Of a stretch of DNA of 64,000 nt, positions 11,253 to 25,058 are shown one piece after another; positions within the stretch are counted from its first letter, which is position 1; every line of letters begins with the position of its first letter. Source of the DNA: Sipunculus nudus (lineage: Eukaryota > Annelida > Sipuncula > Golfingiida > Sipunculidae); NCBI GenBank assembly GCA_026874595.1, contig CM049306.1, positions 64,612,019 through 64,676,018 on the forward strand, given 5' to 3'. A model generated the notes under the pieces. The model ran no database searches. It was not told the origin of the DNA and worked only from the letters and a program-made list of their open reading frames with translations. The translations under genes were made by a program, and so were the position numbers.

Positions 11253-12430
11253 TATTTTCAGCTTTAATTCTGCTTAAACATAATCTGTTCCATCTTATTT
11301 TCAAAAATAAATGTTTATATTGATATATAGTGTTTTCTTAGAATGTATGACTATTAATTTAATTAAGTAAGACAATATGCCTCATGTAGTTTTGAGTTAG
11401 TTAGTTCAGATGACATGATTCAAAATCATCTGCCTCAATTGGTTGCAGTGGGTATTTTCGAGTTATGGCATAATTCACAACAAGCTCAGGAATAGACTTG
11501 GTGTTTGCAGAGCTGCAAAATTGGTGTTTTGCTATCTAATGCTTTGGTAACTTAGATGTAGATTACTGTTAGGTACTGATTGTACTCCACTGTGATTAAC
11601 AACAGAATTTACATGGAGAGTTGCATAAATTCTAATGAGTGATAAATACAGGTTTAACTGGTGATCACTGATCAATCATAGTGTAATATCACACAGGCTA
11701 TTGAAGTCATACACAAGCAAGCTATTAATTGTGTTATATTTTGTAAGAAGTGCAGTTTGCATACTATTTAGATTTTACATTAGTTAGTGAGATAGTATGC
11801 AGCACTGCATGCACCTTGGCAGCAATGCACTTGACTGTTAATTAAGATGCAAGATGAAAAATTGTAGTATATCATGAATACAAAAGTAACATTGCTGAGT
11901 GACACAAATTAGGCTAGAACTAGTTACAAATACAGAAAACATCCTCTAAGTCTAACCCTCATGTGAATAAAGGTACACATTTAAACAAGAATCTTTTGTT
12001 AATTAACATGTTACACATACTATGCAACACTACATACTTAAATAGTTGAAATACACATTTATCAGCTGCAATTTTGGCAATACTATTAGAATAAAACCAA
12101 CAGAATTATATTTAGATTAATCAGAGCATTGTTATGTTTTAAAGTCATATTGTTTTATTTTATTCAAAAGAAATAAAAATAGTTCAAATATGTGTTTTGA
12201 CTTTTGTGTATCACACTATCACCCTTTCTGTCCACTAAATTCCACTTTCATCCATTACTTCAGGAAGAAAGTGGAGGAAACCCCATTTCCTCCAATTTCT
12301 TCCAATGTCTTGGAAGAAATACATTTCTTCCAGAAGAAAACAACCCTTCCTAGAGGGTTAAAATCTAAAATATTATGATATGTAGATAAAGTCTAAGAGG
12401 AAGAGTTAATCTAGGCCATGGTTTGTTGAT

Positions 12431-12530
12431 CAGGGCTCATACACTTTTCCAGGCTTAAAATTCCATGACTTTTCCTTGACATTCCAAGACCAATAACTGA
12501 AATTTCCATAACTGTTTCTTGTATCGAACG
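12431..12530 (+). repeat. hAT-like terminal sequence (left-type end)
   Basis: CAGGGCTCATACACTTTTCC is followed by short repeats of AATTCCATGACTTTTCC and TTGACATTCCAAGAC. CAGGG termini with this subterminal pattern are common in hAT-type non-autonomous elements. An inverted counterpart lies at 38560-38667. No nearby partner was found, so it may be a solo end. Confidence 0.4.
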
Positions 12531-12689
12531 AATTAGCCAATAAGTTGTGATATTATTATTAAACGGGGCGCCGTCATACTGTCCTCACAGGAGACAGCCA
12601 ATCAGGTATCAGCTATTTTACCTCAGACCTGTTGTCTTATGAAAGCTGGAAATTTCACCAATACGAGCGCTCGCCCTAGATGGGTGGGT

Positions 12690-12740
12690 CCAGGGGCTTT
12701 GCCCCTGGCGGAGGACAGGGGGCAGAGCCCCCTGAAGCTC
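12690..12740. repeat. Two adjacent GC-rich hairpins
   Basis: CCAGGGGCTTTGCCCCTGG and CAGGGGGCAGAGCCCCCTG lie side by side, each a perfect or nearly perfect stem with a three-base loop, in otherwise AT-rich DNA. They look like part of a repeat element end. Function unknown. Confidence 0.6.
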
Positions 12741-14243
12741 CAGCATTTTGAGGTTTTGCATGGCCCTAAATCAGCTAGGGTTTTTTTTGCATATATTTTA
12801 ACAAAATTTGATAGCATTACAAGGCTCGAATTACTTTTTGAAATTGATATTTAGCAGGATATGCTTATCAATTTCCAAACTGATTAGCAAATGGCCAAAA
12901 ATAAAATCGTTTTTCAAAGGTCTGTTTCATGTGTTATCTTTGGACTGCTATAATGATATGTGTTCACCCGCTTTTTTTTCGAAGAAAATTTCTATTAGTT
13001 ACTTTTCGAATGAGAACTAGTAATGAGGAGAAAATAACTATAAAGGGCCTAATTGTCAACAAAGTAAAGAAAGAAGTAAATAGTTAACATACAGAATTAT
13101 TTAAAAATATGAGAATTCAGTCTACTTTTTATAACATGTATTCTGCAGAAGTCTCAGATTGTGTCCATTGGTGTAAAAATAAAGATTTTTCTCACAAGAA
13201 AAGGAGTAAAAAAAACTTGATTATTAAATTGAATACGAGGTCCAGGAAAAGCTTAGAAAACCACCATGATTACAATAAAGACATAATAAAATAAATAAGA
13301 CGAAACGAAATTAACAATAAAATTGCAGGTCAATTCCTTCAACCTTGTCATGGGCCTCAATTGATAATACCATGCACCTTCAGTACAATTATTATAAATA
13401 TTATTATAAATATACAGCTGCAGTAATTAACACATGGTTTAACTCTGATACCTTTAGACACACGTGTTTACTTTGCATGAAATTCACTGAATATCACATT
13501 ATTATCATATTTCTTTCAAAAATGTTTGCATTTTACTCCGAAAAGTAAAGGAATGTGCTGTCAACGGCAGTTATGAAGATCTCTTTACAAAATGGTGTGC
13601 GGTTGACATCGATGCTACACCCTACAAATTTGCGTCACTACTTTATTAAAAACAGAACTTCACCCAACAGGCCTATTCATATGGCTTATGTTTTTTTATT
13701 ATTATATAACGGACAACCTTCCAAAATACAATTTGAAACAACGGCCTAAACACGTTTTTATTTGCTGACAAGCGTCCAGGATCCCCATGTCACAGATACG
13801 TAGATCTCGGTACTATCCACAAGTGGGCTGGCCTATGAATGTGTATTTAAGCCTTTTCACGACGACGAAATGCCCCACAAAAATGGACTAAATTTCAGGA
13901 TAGAGGGCAAAAGAACAAAATATTTATTTTTATTTTCCACCGCATTTTCAGACGAAACCCGTAATCGGCAATTTGACAGACTTTATTATTACTGACAATG
14001 TAGCCTAAAATATTGACATCGCCAGCACTCTATTAGACCTGGTTATACTTATGATTTGGTTCAAACGGTAAAAACTGGCACATTTAAAATGCATATGGCC
14101 TGTTTAGTGAATGGAGATTATTTGTTTGGTAAGTTAAATACAAATATTTTGCTCTTTGGTTCATTTTGATGATATGTATCACGAGCAGCCCGCCGAAGCG
14201 GGATTTTTATCTTCCGTGCAAAAACTACGGTCAGACAGTCTTA

Positions 14244-14302
14244 AGGGGGTGTATCTAAAACCCGGGTCTAAAACACTACTGGTCTGGTTGGCAGTGTGGT
14301 CT
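14244..14302 (-). repeat. Paralogue of the MULE element's insertion site
   Basis: Read on the minus strand, it joins the left flank of the 25346-29201 element (CAGTAGTGTTTTAGACCC) directly to its right flank (GGGTTTTAGATACACCC), without the intervening 3.9 kb. It could be an unoccupied paralogous site or an excision product. Confidence 0.5.
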
Positions 14303-17248
14303 GTGGTCTACATATACAAAACCAATACACAGAAAAACAAAAACCATATAGACAACTATTTTATATTAATCTCAACTATAAATCTAATTTGTGTAAAATC
14401 ACAAATTCAGTGTAAATTTAACATTTTATTTAATTACTGTTGTGTGTAAAATTAAATACATTTTAAATGGCGTTTTCCAATAAATAAATATTAGTGAAAC
14501 AATATATAATATTAGTGTTGTTAAAAAGAATTATGGAAAGGGAATATCCGATCTTTGTGATATACTCAAACCGATGAACATCTAAGTATCCAGTAAACGT
14601 ATACTGGGGATAATGGACTTACCTGGAATCTGGGGGGCATATATAGGTGATTATAAGGTTGATCAAAGTATATAATAATGAATGTATATCTTTAATGTAC
14701 TGCAACCACATCCTTTCATGTACTGTAATAACACTTTCCCAGTCAGACAATCAACTCACAAAAGATTTATTGTTCTTACATCACAGGAAATTCATTAAAG
14801 CTTCTGATGAGATCAAAGGGAATTAGCCTACAGTGTGATCATTCAAGATTGTGAGAATTTAATTGTCTGTGATATATACCATCACTACAGATATTATTCC
14901 ACTTAATATATTGTGGCATTATTAATAATATGTTAAATAACATCTTATTAGGTTATTGTTAGGAATATTTGTCACTCTTTAGATCTGTTGTACAAAATCT
15001 TATATCACTCACTTTTTATAAAAAAGGCGCCCTCTTTCAATGTTAAATACAGATTACAGAATAACTGCAAAAAACCTTGTCAATTAGGCTTAAGAAAATA
15101 TAACCTCGTATTATAAATTCGGACCAAACAGGATTAATTATAAAAACAGATAAATCGGGGAAAATACTATGAAAATTACAGATATATTTGCATTTGCCAG
15201 AAAACATAAAATAAACAACTACTTTATTTCAGTCGATTTTGAAAAAAGCTTTTGATTTTTTTCAGGACAGTCCCACATTCAGAAAATTTTAAGTCTCTAT
15301 ACATATTTGGAGAATTCTTTAAAAAATGGGATAATGTTCTTTGCACCAATATCAGCAGTTGTGTCATGAATAGAGGTTGGGCTACTGAGTATTTTACAAT
15401 TTCTCCAGGAATTTTTATTCATTTAAGCATCTGAAATATTAGCAGGTAAAATCAGAAATAATCAAAATACAGGGCTCGCCATGCTTCCAAAAAATCTTTA
15501 GTAAAATTGTAGCCAACCAGAATTTTCTTTAGCCATTTCAGAAACACTTTAGCCAGCACTTATTCTCTGAATAATGGGAAATATCAATATTTAGCACTGA
15601 GCAGAATTCGAAATATCACGAATGGATCATATCTTGACAATATAAATATGAATATTAAAAGGTGTGGACAGTGCAATTCATGATTATTTTGTGTGACTTT
15701 GCATTGAACATTTAAGTTATAAATAATCACTGTATTTAAATCAACCGAAGACCAGTCTTTCTCGATAAACTTTTATTTCACAATATTATAGTCTCTTGTT
15801 TTGCTCATTCAATAAGGCCTTAAATATGTTCTTTGTTTCCAGTATCTGTACCAACTCCAAGAAAACCTAGCAAGTCTAAAATTAAATTTATTGGGGTTTG
15901 AGCCTTGAGCCATCAGGCACATAAAGGTCACTTAATAGATCTGGAACACATCACAAATAATTGAACTTACAGCTAATTATATTACAGTAATGATTCAGTT
16001 GTTCTATGGTCCAAGGATAAATTATGTATAAATGTGTAACAGAGTTACAGTGTGCATATTTATGCAGGAGATCATAATGGTGCATTCTACCATCTATCGT
16101 GTCATACTCCGTTACATACAGAAGTTATTTTGGAACACAGAGTCATTAAACGAAGCGCCAAATGTTTTAAAAAGAGGAAGAATAATTTTTGCCTATAACA
16201 TAAAGGCTTTCTGGAAAAAAAAAACAAGCATGATAATGATGTAATCGAAGGTTGCTTTTGGTAATCAAGCGCTTGAAAGTGGCAGCAAAGAGACTGACTT
16301 TTGATAAAACTGGAAGATCGGCCCACCACTAATCAAAATTGATTAATCAGAATAATTGTTAATAAGTTAAAGAAAATTATAAAATAAAAACAAGTGACCC
16401 ATGGGTCATGACGCTCAGCTGACTGGGAAGAGATTTGCAAAAGGAAATTTTATCATCTGAATGGTAGTATATAACCATTCAACTGAAGCATCAAACAGAT
16501 TAACCAACAGGCTGAGATTATTGTGTCTGTATTAATGTTTCTCATAAATAGAGAAAAAATGAGTAAACTTTAAAAAAAATAGAGGTGGCACACCCAGTCT
16601 GCTAAAACTGATGGAACATGTCATGATCAATATGTATGCCAAAAATCATGAGCATCAGTGTTCTAGTTATTGAGATACTGGAGTTTTTGTATCAAATTTT
16701 TCATTATCCTGGGGGGTAATTTGGAGCAATACAGCTTAATGGATATGGGTAACAGAGACCTAATTTCAGGTTTCCATGGGGATTTTTCATGGGTCTCCCT
16801 GTGTGTAAAGAATGAAGATTCTAGGTCCAGTTGTTATGATTTGTGCCATGTTAACAGATGTTCATATCTTTAAAGGTCTCAAAAATAGAGAAAACAATTA
16901 AAAAAAAAAGCCCGAACAAATATATATGTGGTGCCACCAGGCTGCAGAAACTGATGAAACACTCCATGATCAATATCCATACAAACAATTATGGTGATCT
17001 CTGCATTAGTTGTTCAGATACTTCAGCTTTTGTATCAAATTTTCCATTATTCTGAGCTGTACTTTGGAGTGCCATAGCTCACAGGATATGGGTAACAGAG
17101 ACCTAATTTCAGGTTTCCATGGAGACTTTTCATAGGTCTCCCAGTGTGTCAAGAATGAAGATTCTAGATCCAGTCTTTACGATTTGTGCCCTGTTAACAG
17201 ATGTTCACATTTTTAAAGGTCTCAAAAATAGAGAAAAAAATTCGTAAA

Positions 17249-17426
17249 CAAGTGACCCATGGGTCATGACGCTCAGCTGACTGGGAAGAGATTCACAAAA
17301 GGAAATTTTATCATCAGAATGGTAGATACCCATTCAACTGAAGCATCAAACAGATTAACCAACAGGCCAAGATTTAGTCTGTATTTATATATCTGAAAAA
17401 TAGAGAAAAAATGTGTAAACTTTAAA
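17249..17426 (+). repeat. Second family-A left end, truncated
   Basis: CAAGTGACCCATGGGTCATG plus about 160 further bases nearly copy 16391-16565, including GAAGCATCAAACAGATTAACC. The copy stops where the family-C element begins. It follows TAGAGAAAAAAATTCGTAAA, the end of a core unit, so it inserted at a unit boundary. Confidence 0.6.
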
Positions 17427-19039
17427 AACTAGAATACGGGTAGCCGACAAGTGACTACGTGTATCTGCCAAAATCAGAGTGAAGTGAGGCATGGATTGAG
17501 TGGCAAGGGGAAACAGAGTGAGGTATGTTGCATATTAGCATGGATGTTTGCAGCCTAAATGTGTATGTAGGTTGTGCAACCTACCACAAATCCAGAAAGC
17601 TGTCCAAGTTGTATACATATGCAAAATTTTAGGCAGAAAAGTCAAACCACTACATGGATATGAGTGATTTTAGCCCACGGCAGACAAACAGACAGACACT
17701 GTGCAAAAATGGTTGCAGTTTTGTGAATGATAAAGACCTATGTGAGATCTAAAAACAAGCACAATTTTGGGCCAATTGGTCAAATGGTTCCTGAGATATT
17801 AGCTTGGATGTGTGCAGCGTTAACTAGAATGTAGGTGGCGCCACCTGTCATAAAATTAAGAAAGCTATCCAGGATGTATAAACCTGCAAAATTTTAGGCA
17901 GTTATGTCAAACCACTATAGAGAAATGAGTGATTTTAGGCTACGGCAGACCAACAGACAGACGCTGTGCAAAATGTGCAAAAATGGTTGCAGGTGGCCCC
18001 TCCAGTTTTGTGTATGATAAAGACCTATGTGAGATCTATACACATGCAAAATTTTGGCCCAATCGTTCAAACGGTTCCTGAGATATGAGCTTGGATGTCT
18101 GCAGCATAAACTAGAATACAGGTGGCGCCACCTGTCATAAAATCAAGAAAGCTATCCAGGATGTATAAAACTGCAAAATTTTAGGCAGATATGTCAAACC
18201 ACTGCCAAGATGTGAGTGACTTTATTGCACGGCAGACAAACAGACAGACGCTGTGCAAAAATGGTTGCAGGTGGTGCCACCAGTTTTGTGTATGATAAAG
18301 AGCTATGTTAGATCTATACACATGCAAAATTTTGGCCCGATCGGTCAAACGGTTCCCGAGATATGAGCTTGGATGTCATCAGCGTGAATGAGAATGAAGG
18401 TGGTGCCACCTGTCATAAAATCAAGAAAGCTATCCAGGATGTATAAAACTGCAAAATTTTAGGCAGATATGTCAAACCACTGCCGAGATATGAGTGACAT
18501 TATTGCACGGCAGACAAACAGACAAACGCTGTGCAAAAATGGTTGCAGGTGGCACCACCAGTTTAGCGTATGATAAAGAGCTATGTTAGATCTATATACA
18601 TGCAAAATTTTGGCCCGATCAGTCAAACGGTTCCCGAAATATGAGCTTGGATGTCATCAGTGTGAATGCGAATGTAGGTGGCGCCACCTGTCATAAAATC
18701 AAGAAAGCTATCCAGGATGTATACGCATGCCAAATTTCAGGTGAATTAGTCAATTCACTGCAGAGATATGAGTGATTTTAACCAAAGGCAGATGAACAGA
18801 TGGACACTGTACAAACATGGTTACAGGTGGCGCCACCATTTTTTGTGTATGTTATAGAGCTATCCAAGGGCTACATTAGTATAAATTTTATTTCCTGATC
18901 AGTCAAACGGTTCCCGAGATATGAGCTTGGAAAGCTGATAAAATCAAGTCCCAGAGGAGCTCTCTGGAAACGAACGCGGCAACGGCAGAGGAACCTGGTC
19001 AAAAACATAGTATCCACAAAACTTCGTTTTGGCGGGTAC
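17427..19039. mobile_element. Family-C element with 280-bp tandem core
   Basis: The left boundary is where family-A sequence (ACTTTAAA) gives way to AACTAGAATACGGGTAG. The right end is the hairpin at 19010-19039, after which family-A core resumes at AAAAATACAGGTGG. Inside are about four units of 278-285 bases, each with two GGTGGCGCCACC-type palindromes (second members near 17832, 18117, 18398, 18676). GTATCCGCA occurs near both ends in other copies. No ORF is credible. It is a non-autonomous tandem-core element; class is uncertain. Confidence 0.55.
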
Positions 19040-21034
19040 AAAAATACAGGTGGCTCCACCAGTCTGCAGAAACTAATAAAAACACTTACAAACATCAATA
19101 TCCATGCAAAGAATCATGGTGATCTCCCCATTAGTTGTTCAGATACTTCAGCTTTTGTATCAAATTGTCCATTATTCTGAGGGATACTTCGGAGTCCTAT
19201 AGCTTGAAGGATATGGGTAACAGAGACCTAATTTTAAGTTTCCACAGGCACTTTTCATGGGCCTTCTTGCATGACAAGAATGAAGATTCTAGGTCCAGTT
19301 GTTGCGATTTGTACCCTGTTGACAGATAACCACATCTTTAAAGGTATCAAAAAAAGAGAAAAAAAATCGTAAAAATTTGAAAAAAATAGAGGTGGCGCAC
19401 CCAGTCTGCAGAAACTGATGGAACAGGTCATGATCAATATGTATGCCGAAAATCATGACCATCAGTGTTGTAGTTATTGAGATACTGCAGTTTTTGTATC
19501 AAATTTTCCATTATTCTGCGGGGTAATTTGGAGCCATACAGCTTAAAGAATATGGGTAACAGAGACCTAATTTCAGGTTTCCATGGAGACTTTAGTCTCC
19601 CTGTGTGTCAAGAATGAAGATTCTAGGTCCAGTTTTAATGATTTGTGCCCTGTTAACAGATGTTCATAACTTTAAAGGTCTCAAAAATAGAGAAAAAATT
19701 TGTAAAAAAAAAACGAACAAATACAGGTGGTGCCACCAGTCCGCAGAAACTGATGAAACACTCCATGATCAATATCCATGAAAACAATTATGGTGATCTC
19801 TGCATTAGTTGTTCAGATACTTCAGCTTTTGTATCAAATTTTCCATTATTCTGAGCTGTACTTTGGAGTGCCATAGCTCAAAGGATATGGGCAACAGAGA
19901 CCTAATTTCAGGTGTCCATGGTGACTTATCATGGGTCTCCCTGTGTGTCAACAATGAAGATTCTAGGTCCAGTCCTTACGATTTGTACCCTGTTGACAGA
20001 TAACTACATCCTGAAAGGTCTCGAAAATAGAGAAAAAAAAATTGTGAAAATTTGAAAAATACAGGTGGCAACACCAGTCTGCAGGTACTGATGAAACACC
20101 TCTTGATCAATATGTATGCCAAAAATCATGACCATCAGTGTTGTAGTTATTGAGATGTTGCAGTTTGTTTTTATCAAATTTTCCATTATTCTGGGGGGTT
20201 ATTGGGAGCCCCCCATAGCTCAAAGGATATGGGTAACAGAGACCTTATTTCAGGTTTCCATGCAGACTTTTTATGGACCTCTCAGTGTGTCAAGAATGAA
20301 GATTCTAGGTCCAGTCTTTGTGATTCGTGCCCTATTAACAGCTGTTCACATTTTTAAATTCGTAAAAAATCGAAAAATTCAGGTGGCGCCACCAGTCTGC
20401 AGGAAGTGATGGAACATCTCATGATCAATACGTATGCCAAAAATCATGACCATCAGTCAAGTAGTTAATGAGATATTAAAGTTTTTGTATGAAATTTTTG
20501 ACTTTTCTGGGGGGTACTTTGGGGCCCTATAGCTCGAAGGATATGGGTAACAGAGATCTAATTTATGGTTTCCACGGAGACTTTTAATAGGTTTCTCAGT
20601 GTGTCGAGAATGAAGATTCTAGGTCCAGCGGTTACAATTTGTGCCACGTTAACAGATGACAGCATCTTTAAACGTCTCAAAAATAGAGGAAAAAATTGTA
20701 AAAAAATCGAAAAATACAGGTGGCGCCACCAGTCTGCAGGAACTTATGGAACATCTCATGATCAATATGTATGCAAAAAATCATGACCATCAGTGTTGTA
20801 GTTATTGAGATATTGAAGTTTTTGTATGTAATTTTTTACTATTCTGGGGGGTACTTTGGGGCCCCATAGCTCGGAGGATATGGGTAACAGAGACCTAATT
20901 TCTGGTTTCCAAGGAGATTTTTCATGGACCTCTCAGTGTATCAAGAATTAAGATTCTAGGCTTTACAATTTGTGCCTTGTTAACAGATGTTCACATTTTT
21001 AAAGGTCTCAAAAATAGAGAAAAAAATTTGTAAA

Positions 21035-23677
21035 CAAGGGACCTATGGGTCACGGCGCTCAGCTGTTATATATGATTAAAAAATATGATTTAGGAATGAG
21101 GCATATGCTAGTTTGGTGTGGTAATAAATATAAGCTTTATTATGAGTTGTTGGTGTTTAGCTTATGTATGATTATGATATTATCTTTGGAGACAGGGAAG
21201 AGGATTGATTTCATTTATTTTATTAACAAATGGAGTACTATTGTCACACAGATTTTGACTTGGCCATATAACTTATAAGCAGAACATATGATATAAGAGT
21301 TTAACTATTTATTAAAAAAAATTACAAATATTGTCCCAAATATAATTTTTATTAAAAATAATAAGAGAATCTTATGATTTTTTAAAATGAAATATAACTG
21401 AAATGATTATTAAAATAATATTAAAGAATATATTCATGAATGCATTCATGAATACATTTTGAAAGTATTTGCACTGGTATTCATATACTTTCATTTTTAC
21501 CTGAATTCCAATTCTTTATGCAAGACATTTGATAATGGAGTACATATTCATATTCGTATTTAAATACAATTGCAAAGTTTTCCCACCATTACTGGCATTT
21601 ATTCAGTTTTCACCAAACAATTATGTTGAGAATCCAGAATATACAAAATTCACACATTTAAATTATGATCAAAAGTACCTGGTTTTATGGCTTTTATTTA
21701 TATTTAAAAAAAAAAATGTAATATATTCATTTTGGACTAATTTCACATCAATGTACACACTAGACACAGTAGGAATCTAGATAATAATATCAACTGCATC
21801 TTTGTCCATCATTAATTTCCTTCATATGATCCCTAATGATTAGTAATGAATAATATGATTTACTTTTTTATCATTAAAATTGAACTGAAAAATACCATAG
21901 GTGACTGCATGGTGTTATTTGGAGTACGTGACATTCTATCCATCGATACAAGATTCTTTTATCATCAGTAACTGCAAGTTGATTTCCTGTTATTATAAAC
22001 TAACAAATTCTTTTTTATTTTTCTTTAATTTGTTATTAAAAAACAATAAAAATTTATTAATTTATTGTTAATTGTAATGTTGTTGGTTAAAACTACTAGA
22101 TGAGTTGGGTTGGACACCTGGATCAACTGTGGCTGGCCATAAGCTGCCTACCTGCAACAGTGTATGGCTCGCCTCAAGCATGCATAATTTGCTGAAAGTT
22201 CAACAAGGTCAACATACAGGTGACTCAAGAGGGGCTGGAGAGAGTTAAGGTCTGACATGGTCTCATAAAAACATTAATAAAAGCTACAATTTTTGGCCAA
22301 TTTCTTTCAGCTTTCTAAACTAAAAAGCTGAAATCCTTGTGTGCATGTGATGGAAATTTTATCAACCGTGCTCACAGGAAACAAATGTGCCATGGTCAAA
22401 GTTGGGCAAAATTTAAGGTACTAATTTTATATTTATACTAATAACATATAAAATTTGAAAAATTCAGGACTAATTTGGGGTATTCAATTGAATCTTGATT
22501 AAATAATGTTACATCCCTGGCAAAAAAACTCTAGCTTCAGCAATCCCCTTGTTAAGGAAGTAAATATATTTCTTGATTTTTTACATAGTGCATTATGTTT
22601 GGGCCCATAACTTTAAACAATTACGCAATACTGACATCATTTCTGGCATATGCATAGAGAATGTATAGAAAAATATGTATATTATATATGATTAAAGTCA
22701 CATCAGTGGTTTTGATATAAGGCAGTCCTGAAGTGTAACAATGGGTTTTTAATGGAAAAATGAAGTTTTTCATTAATATCTCGAAGGTATTAAGTCCTGG
22801 TGACCAAATTCTTGGCATGGTAGGGAATTTTGGAGACATCTAATTGTATGCCAAATTTTAGGAACTGAGAGCTGAAGCTGGGGAGCTGAGCTCTTGCAAA
22901 CTGCATAACACTAGCTTGATGTAAACAATTTGTTACATGGTGCTTGAAAACTTGAATAAAATCTACAGTTTTTGATCAACTGGTTTCAAATTTTTGGTGT
23001 TAACAGACAAAATGCTAACAAAAACATGCTGCGAAAATTAATTCCACAGTACTTACAGGAAAAAAACGTGCCATGGTCAAAGTTGGGCAAAATTTAAGGT
23101 ACCCATTTTTAATTTTTGTGAATATTTTAAAAAATTTAAAAGATTTTGATCTAATTTTGGGTATAAAATTTAATTTTGATAAATTAAAGTTATATTACTG
23201 GAAAAAAGTCCATAGCTTTAACAAGTTTTGTGTTAAGTGATCAAATATCTTTCCTGATTTTTTACAAAATGCATTATGTTTGGGCCAATAATTTTTTTAA
23301 ATTATATAATACAGACATAATTTCTGGCATGTACATAGGAACTATATAGAAGAATATTTATGGTAAATATGAGGGAAAACAGATGAGTGGTTTTGATATT
23401 AGGCAGTCCTGAAGTGTGAAAATAGGTTTTTAATAAAAAATTGAGGTTTTTCCTTAATTTCTCAAAGGAACGAAGTCGCAAAGACCCAGTTTTCGGCTTG
23501 GTAGGAGATCTTGGGGACATCTAACATTATGCTGAATTTTGGATTCCTAGGTCTTACGGTTTCAAAACGTGCCACATCTACGGACGGACGGACGGACGGA
23601 CGGACGGACGGACAGACGGACGGACGACGGACAATGGACCACGACTATAGCTCAGATGACTTATAGTCAGCTGAGCT
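21035..23677. mobile_element. Complete inner family-A element carrying the 2.1-kb block
   Basis: The left end CAAGGGACCTATGGGTCACG (slightly decayed palindrome) is followed by GCGCTCAGCTG. The right end is TCAGCTGAGCTAAA. The body 21454-23552 matches 2214-4280, followed by (ACGG)n at about 23580-23630. Joining the flanks ATTTGTAAA and AAATCGAAAAATACAGG restores the core-unit junction seen intact at 24664-24690. This shows a precise insertion into the array. No gene inside. Confidence 0.75.
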
Positions 23678-25058
23678 AAAAAATCGAAAAATACAGGTGG
23701 CGCCACCAGTCTGCAGAAACTAATGAAACATCTCATGATCAATATGTATGCCAAAAATCATGACCATCAGTGATGTAGTTAATGAGATATTGAAGTATTT
23801 GTATGAATTTTTTCACTATTCTAGGGGGGTACTTTGGGGCCCCATAGCTTGAAGAATATGGGTAACAAAGACCTTATTTCTAATTTTCATGGAGACTTTT
23901 CATAGGTCTCTCAGAATATAAAGAATGAAGATTCTAGGTCAAGTCTTTACGATTTGTGCCCTGTTAACTGATGTCCACATTTTTAAAGGTCTCAAAAATA
24001 GAGAAAAAATTCTAAAAAATAAAAAAAATAGAGGTGGCGCACCCAGGCTGCGAAAACGAATGAAACACTCCATGATCAATATCCATGCAAACAATTATGG
24101 TGATCTCTGCATTAGTTGTTCAGATACTTCAGCTTTTGTATCAAATTTTCCATTATTCTGAGCTGCACTTTGGAGTGCCACAGCTCAAAGGATATGGGTA
24201 ACAGAAACCTAATTTCAGGTTTCCATGGAGACTTTTCATGGGTCACCCTGTGTGTCAAGGATGAAGATTCTAGGTCCGGTCATTACAATTTGAACCCTGT
24301 TGACAGATAACTACATTCTTAAAGGTCTCAAAAATAGAGAAAAAAAAAATGGAAAAATTTGAAAAATACAGGTGGCACCACCAGTCTGCAGAAACTGATG
24401 AAACATCTCATGATCAATATGTAATCATGACCATCAGTGATGTAGTTCATGAGATACTGGTTTTTTTTATGAAATTTTACAATTCTGGGGGGTACTTTGG
24501 GGCCCCATAGCTCAAAGGATATGGGTAACAGAGACCTAATTTCTGGTTTCCATGGAGACTTTTCATAGGTCTCTCTGAATGTCAAGAATGAAGATTCTAG
24601 GTCCAGTCTTTACAATTTGTGCCCTGTTAACAGATGTTCACATTTTTAAAGGTCTCAAAAATAGAGAAAAAAATTCGTAAAAAATTGAAAAATACAGGTG
24701 GCGCCACCAGTCTGCAGAAACTAATGAAACATCTCATGATCAATATGTATGCCAAAAATCATGACCATCAGTGATGTAGTTAATGAGATATTGAAGTTTT
24801 TGTATGAAATTTTTCACTATTCTGGGGGGGGGGGTAATTTGGGGCCCCATAGCTCGAAGAATATGGGTAACAGAGACCTAATTTCTGGTTTCCATGGAAA
24901 CTTTTCATAGGTCTCTCAGAATGTCCAGAATGAAGATTCTAGGTCCAGTCTTTACGATTTGTGCCCTGTTAACGGACAGACGGACACGCCGGACGGCCGG
25001 ATGGACGACGGACAAAGAGTGATCGCTATAGCTCAGATGACTTACAGTCAGCTGAGCT

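Larger units (their letters stand above)
11253..16390. other. AT-rich stretch, no gene recognised
   Basis: About 5.1 kb with no supported coding region. Visible are a CAGGGCTCATAC hAT-like end at 12431, two adjacent GC-rich hairpins at about 12690-12740, a short site at 14244-14302 related to the flanks of the MULE element, and a CAGGGCTCGCCATG hAT-like end at 15472. The rest is unassigned. Confidence 0.6.
16391..25058. mobile_element. Family-A pearl/Helentron-like element, nested composite
   Basis: The left end is CAAGTGACCCATGGGTCATG, containing the palindrome GACCCATGGGTC, followed by CGCTCAGCTGACT. The right end is AGTCAGCTGAGCTAAAAA, so the subterminal AGTCAGCTGAGC is inverted but the palindrome is on one side only. 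An ACGG-type tract (24975-25012) precedes the right end. Between them is an array of roughly 335-bp units (starts near 16580, 16925, 19050, 19390, 19727, 20062, 20380, 20718, 23695, 24031, 24369, 24697) interrupted by other elements. No transposase is encoded, so it is non-autonomous. A second left end at 17249 suggests that another copy or a duplication is involved. This layout matches bivalve pearl elements and Helentron-associated repeats; the mechanism is inferred. Confidence 0.65.

Noticed and set aside
16570-25000. Regular direct repeats considered as a CRISPR array
   Set aside because: Units are 335 bp and diverged, have no unique spacers, lie in eukaryotic DNA and no cas gene is present.
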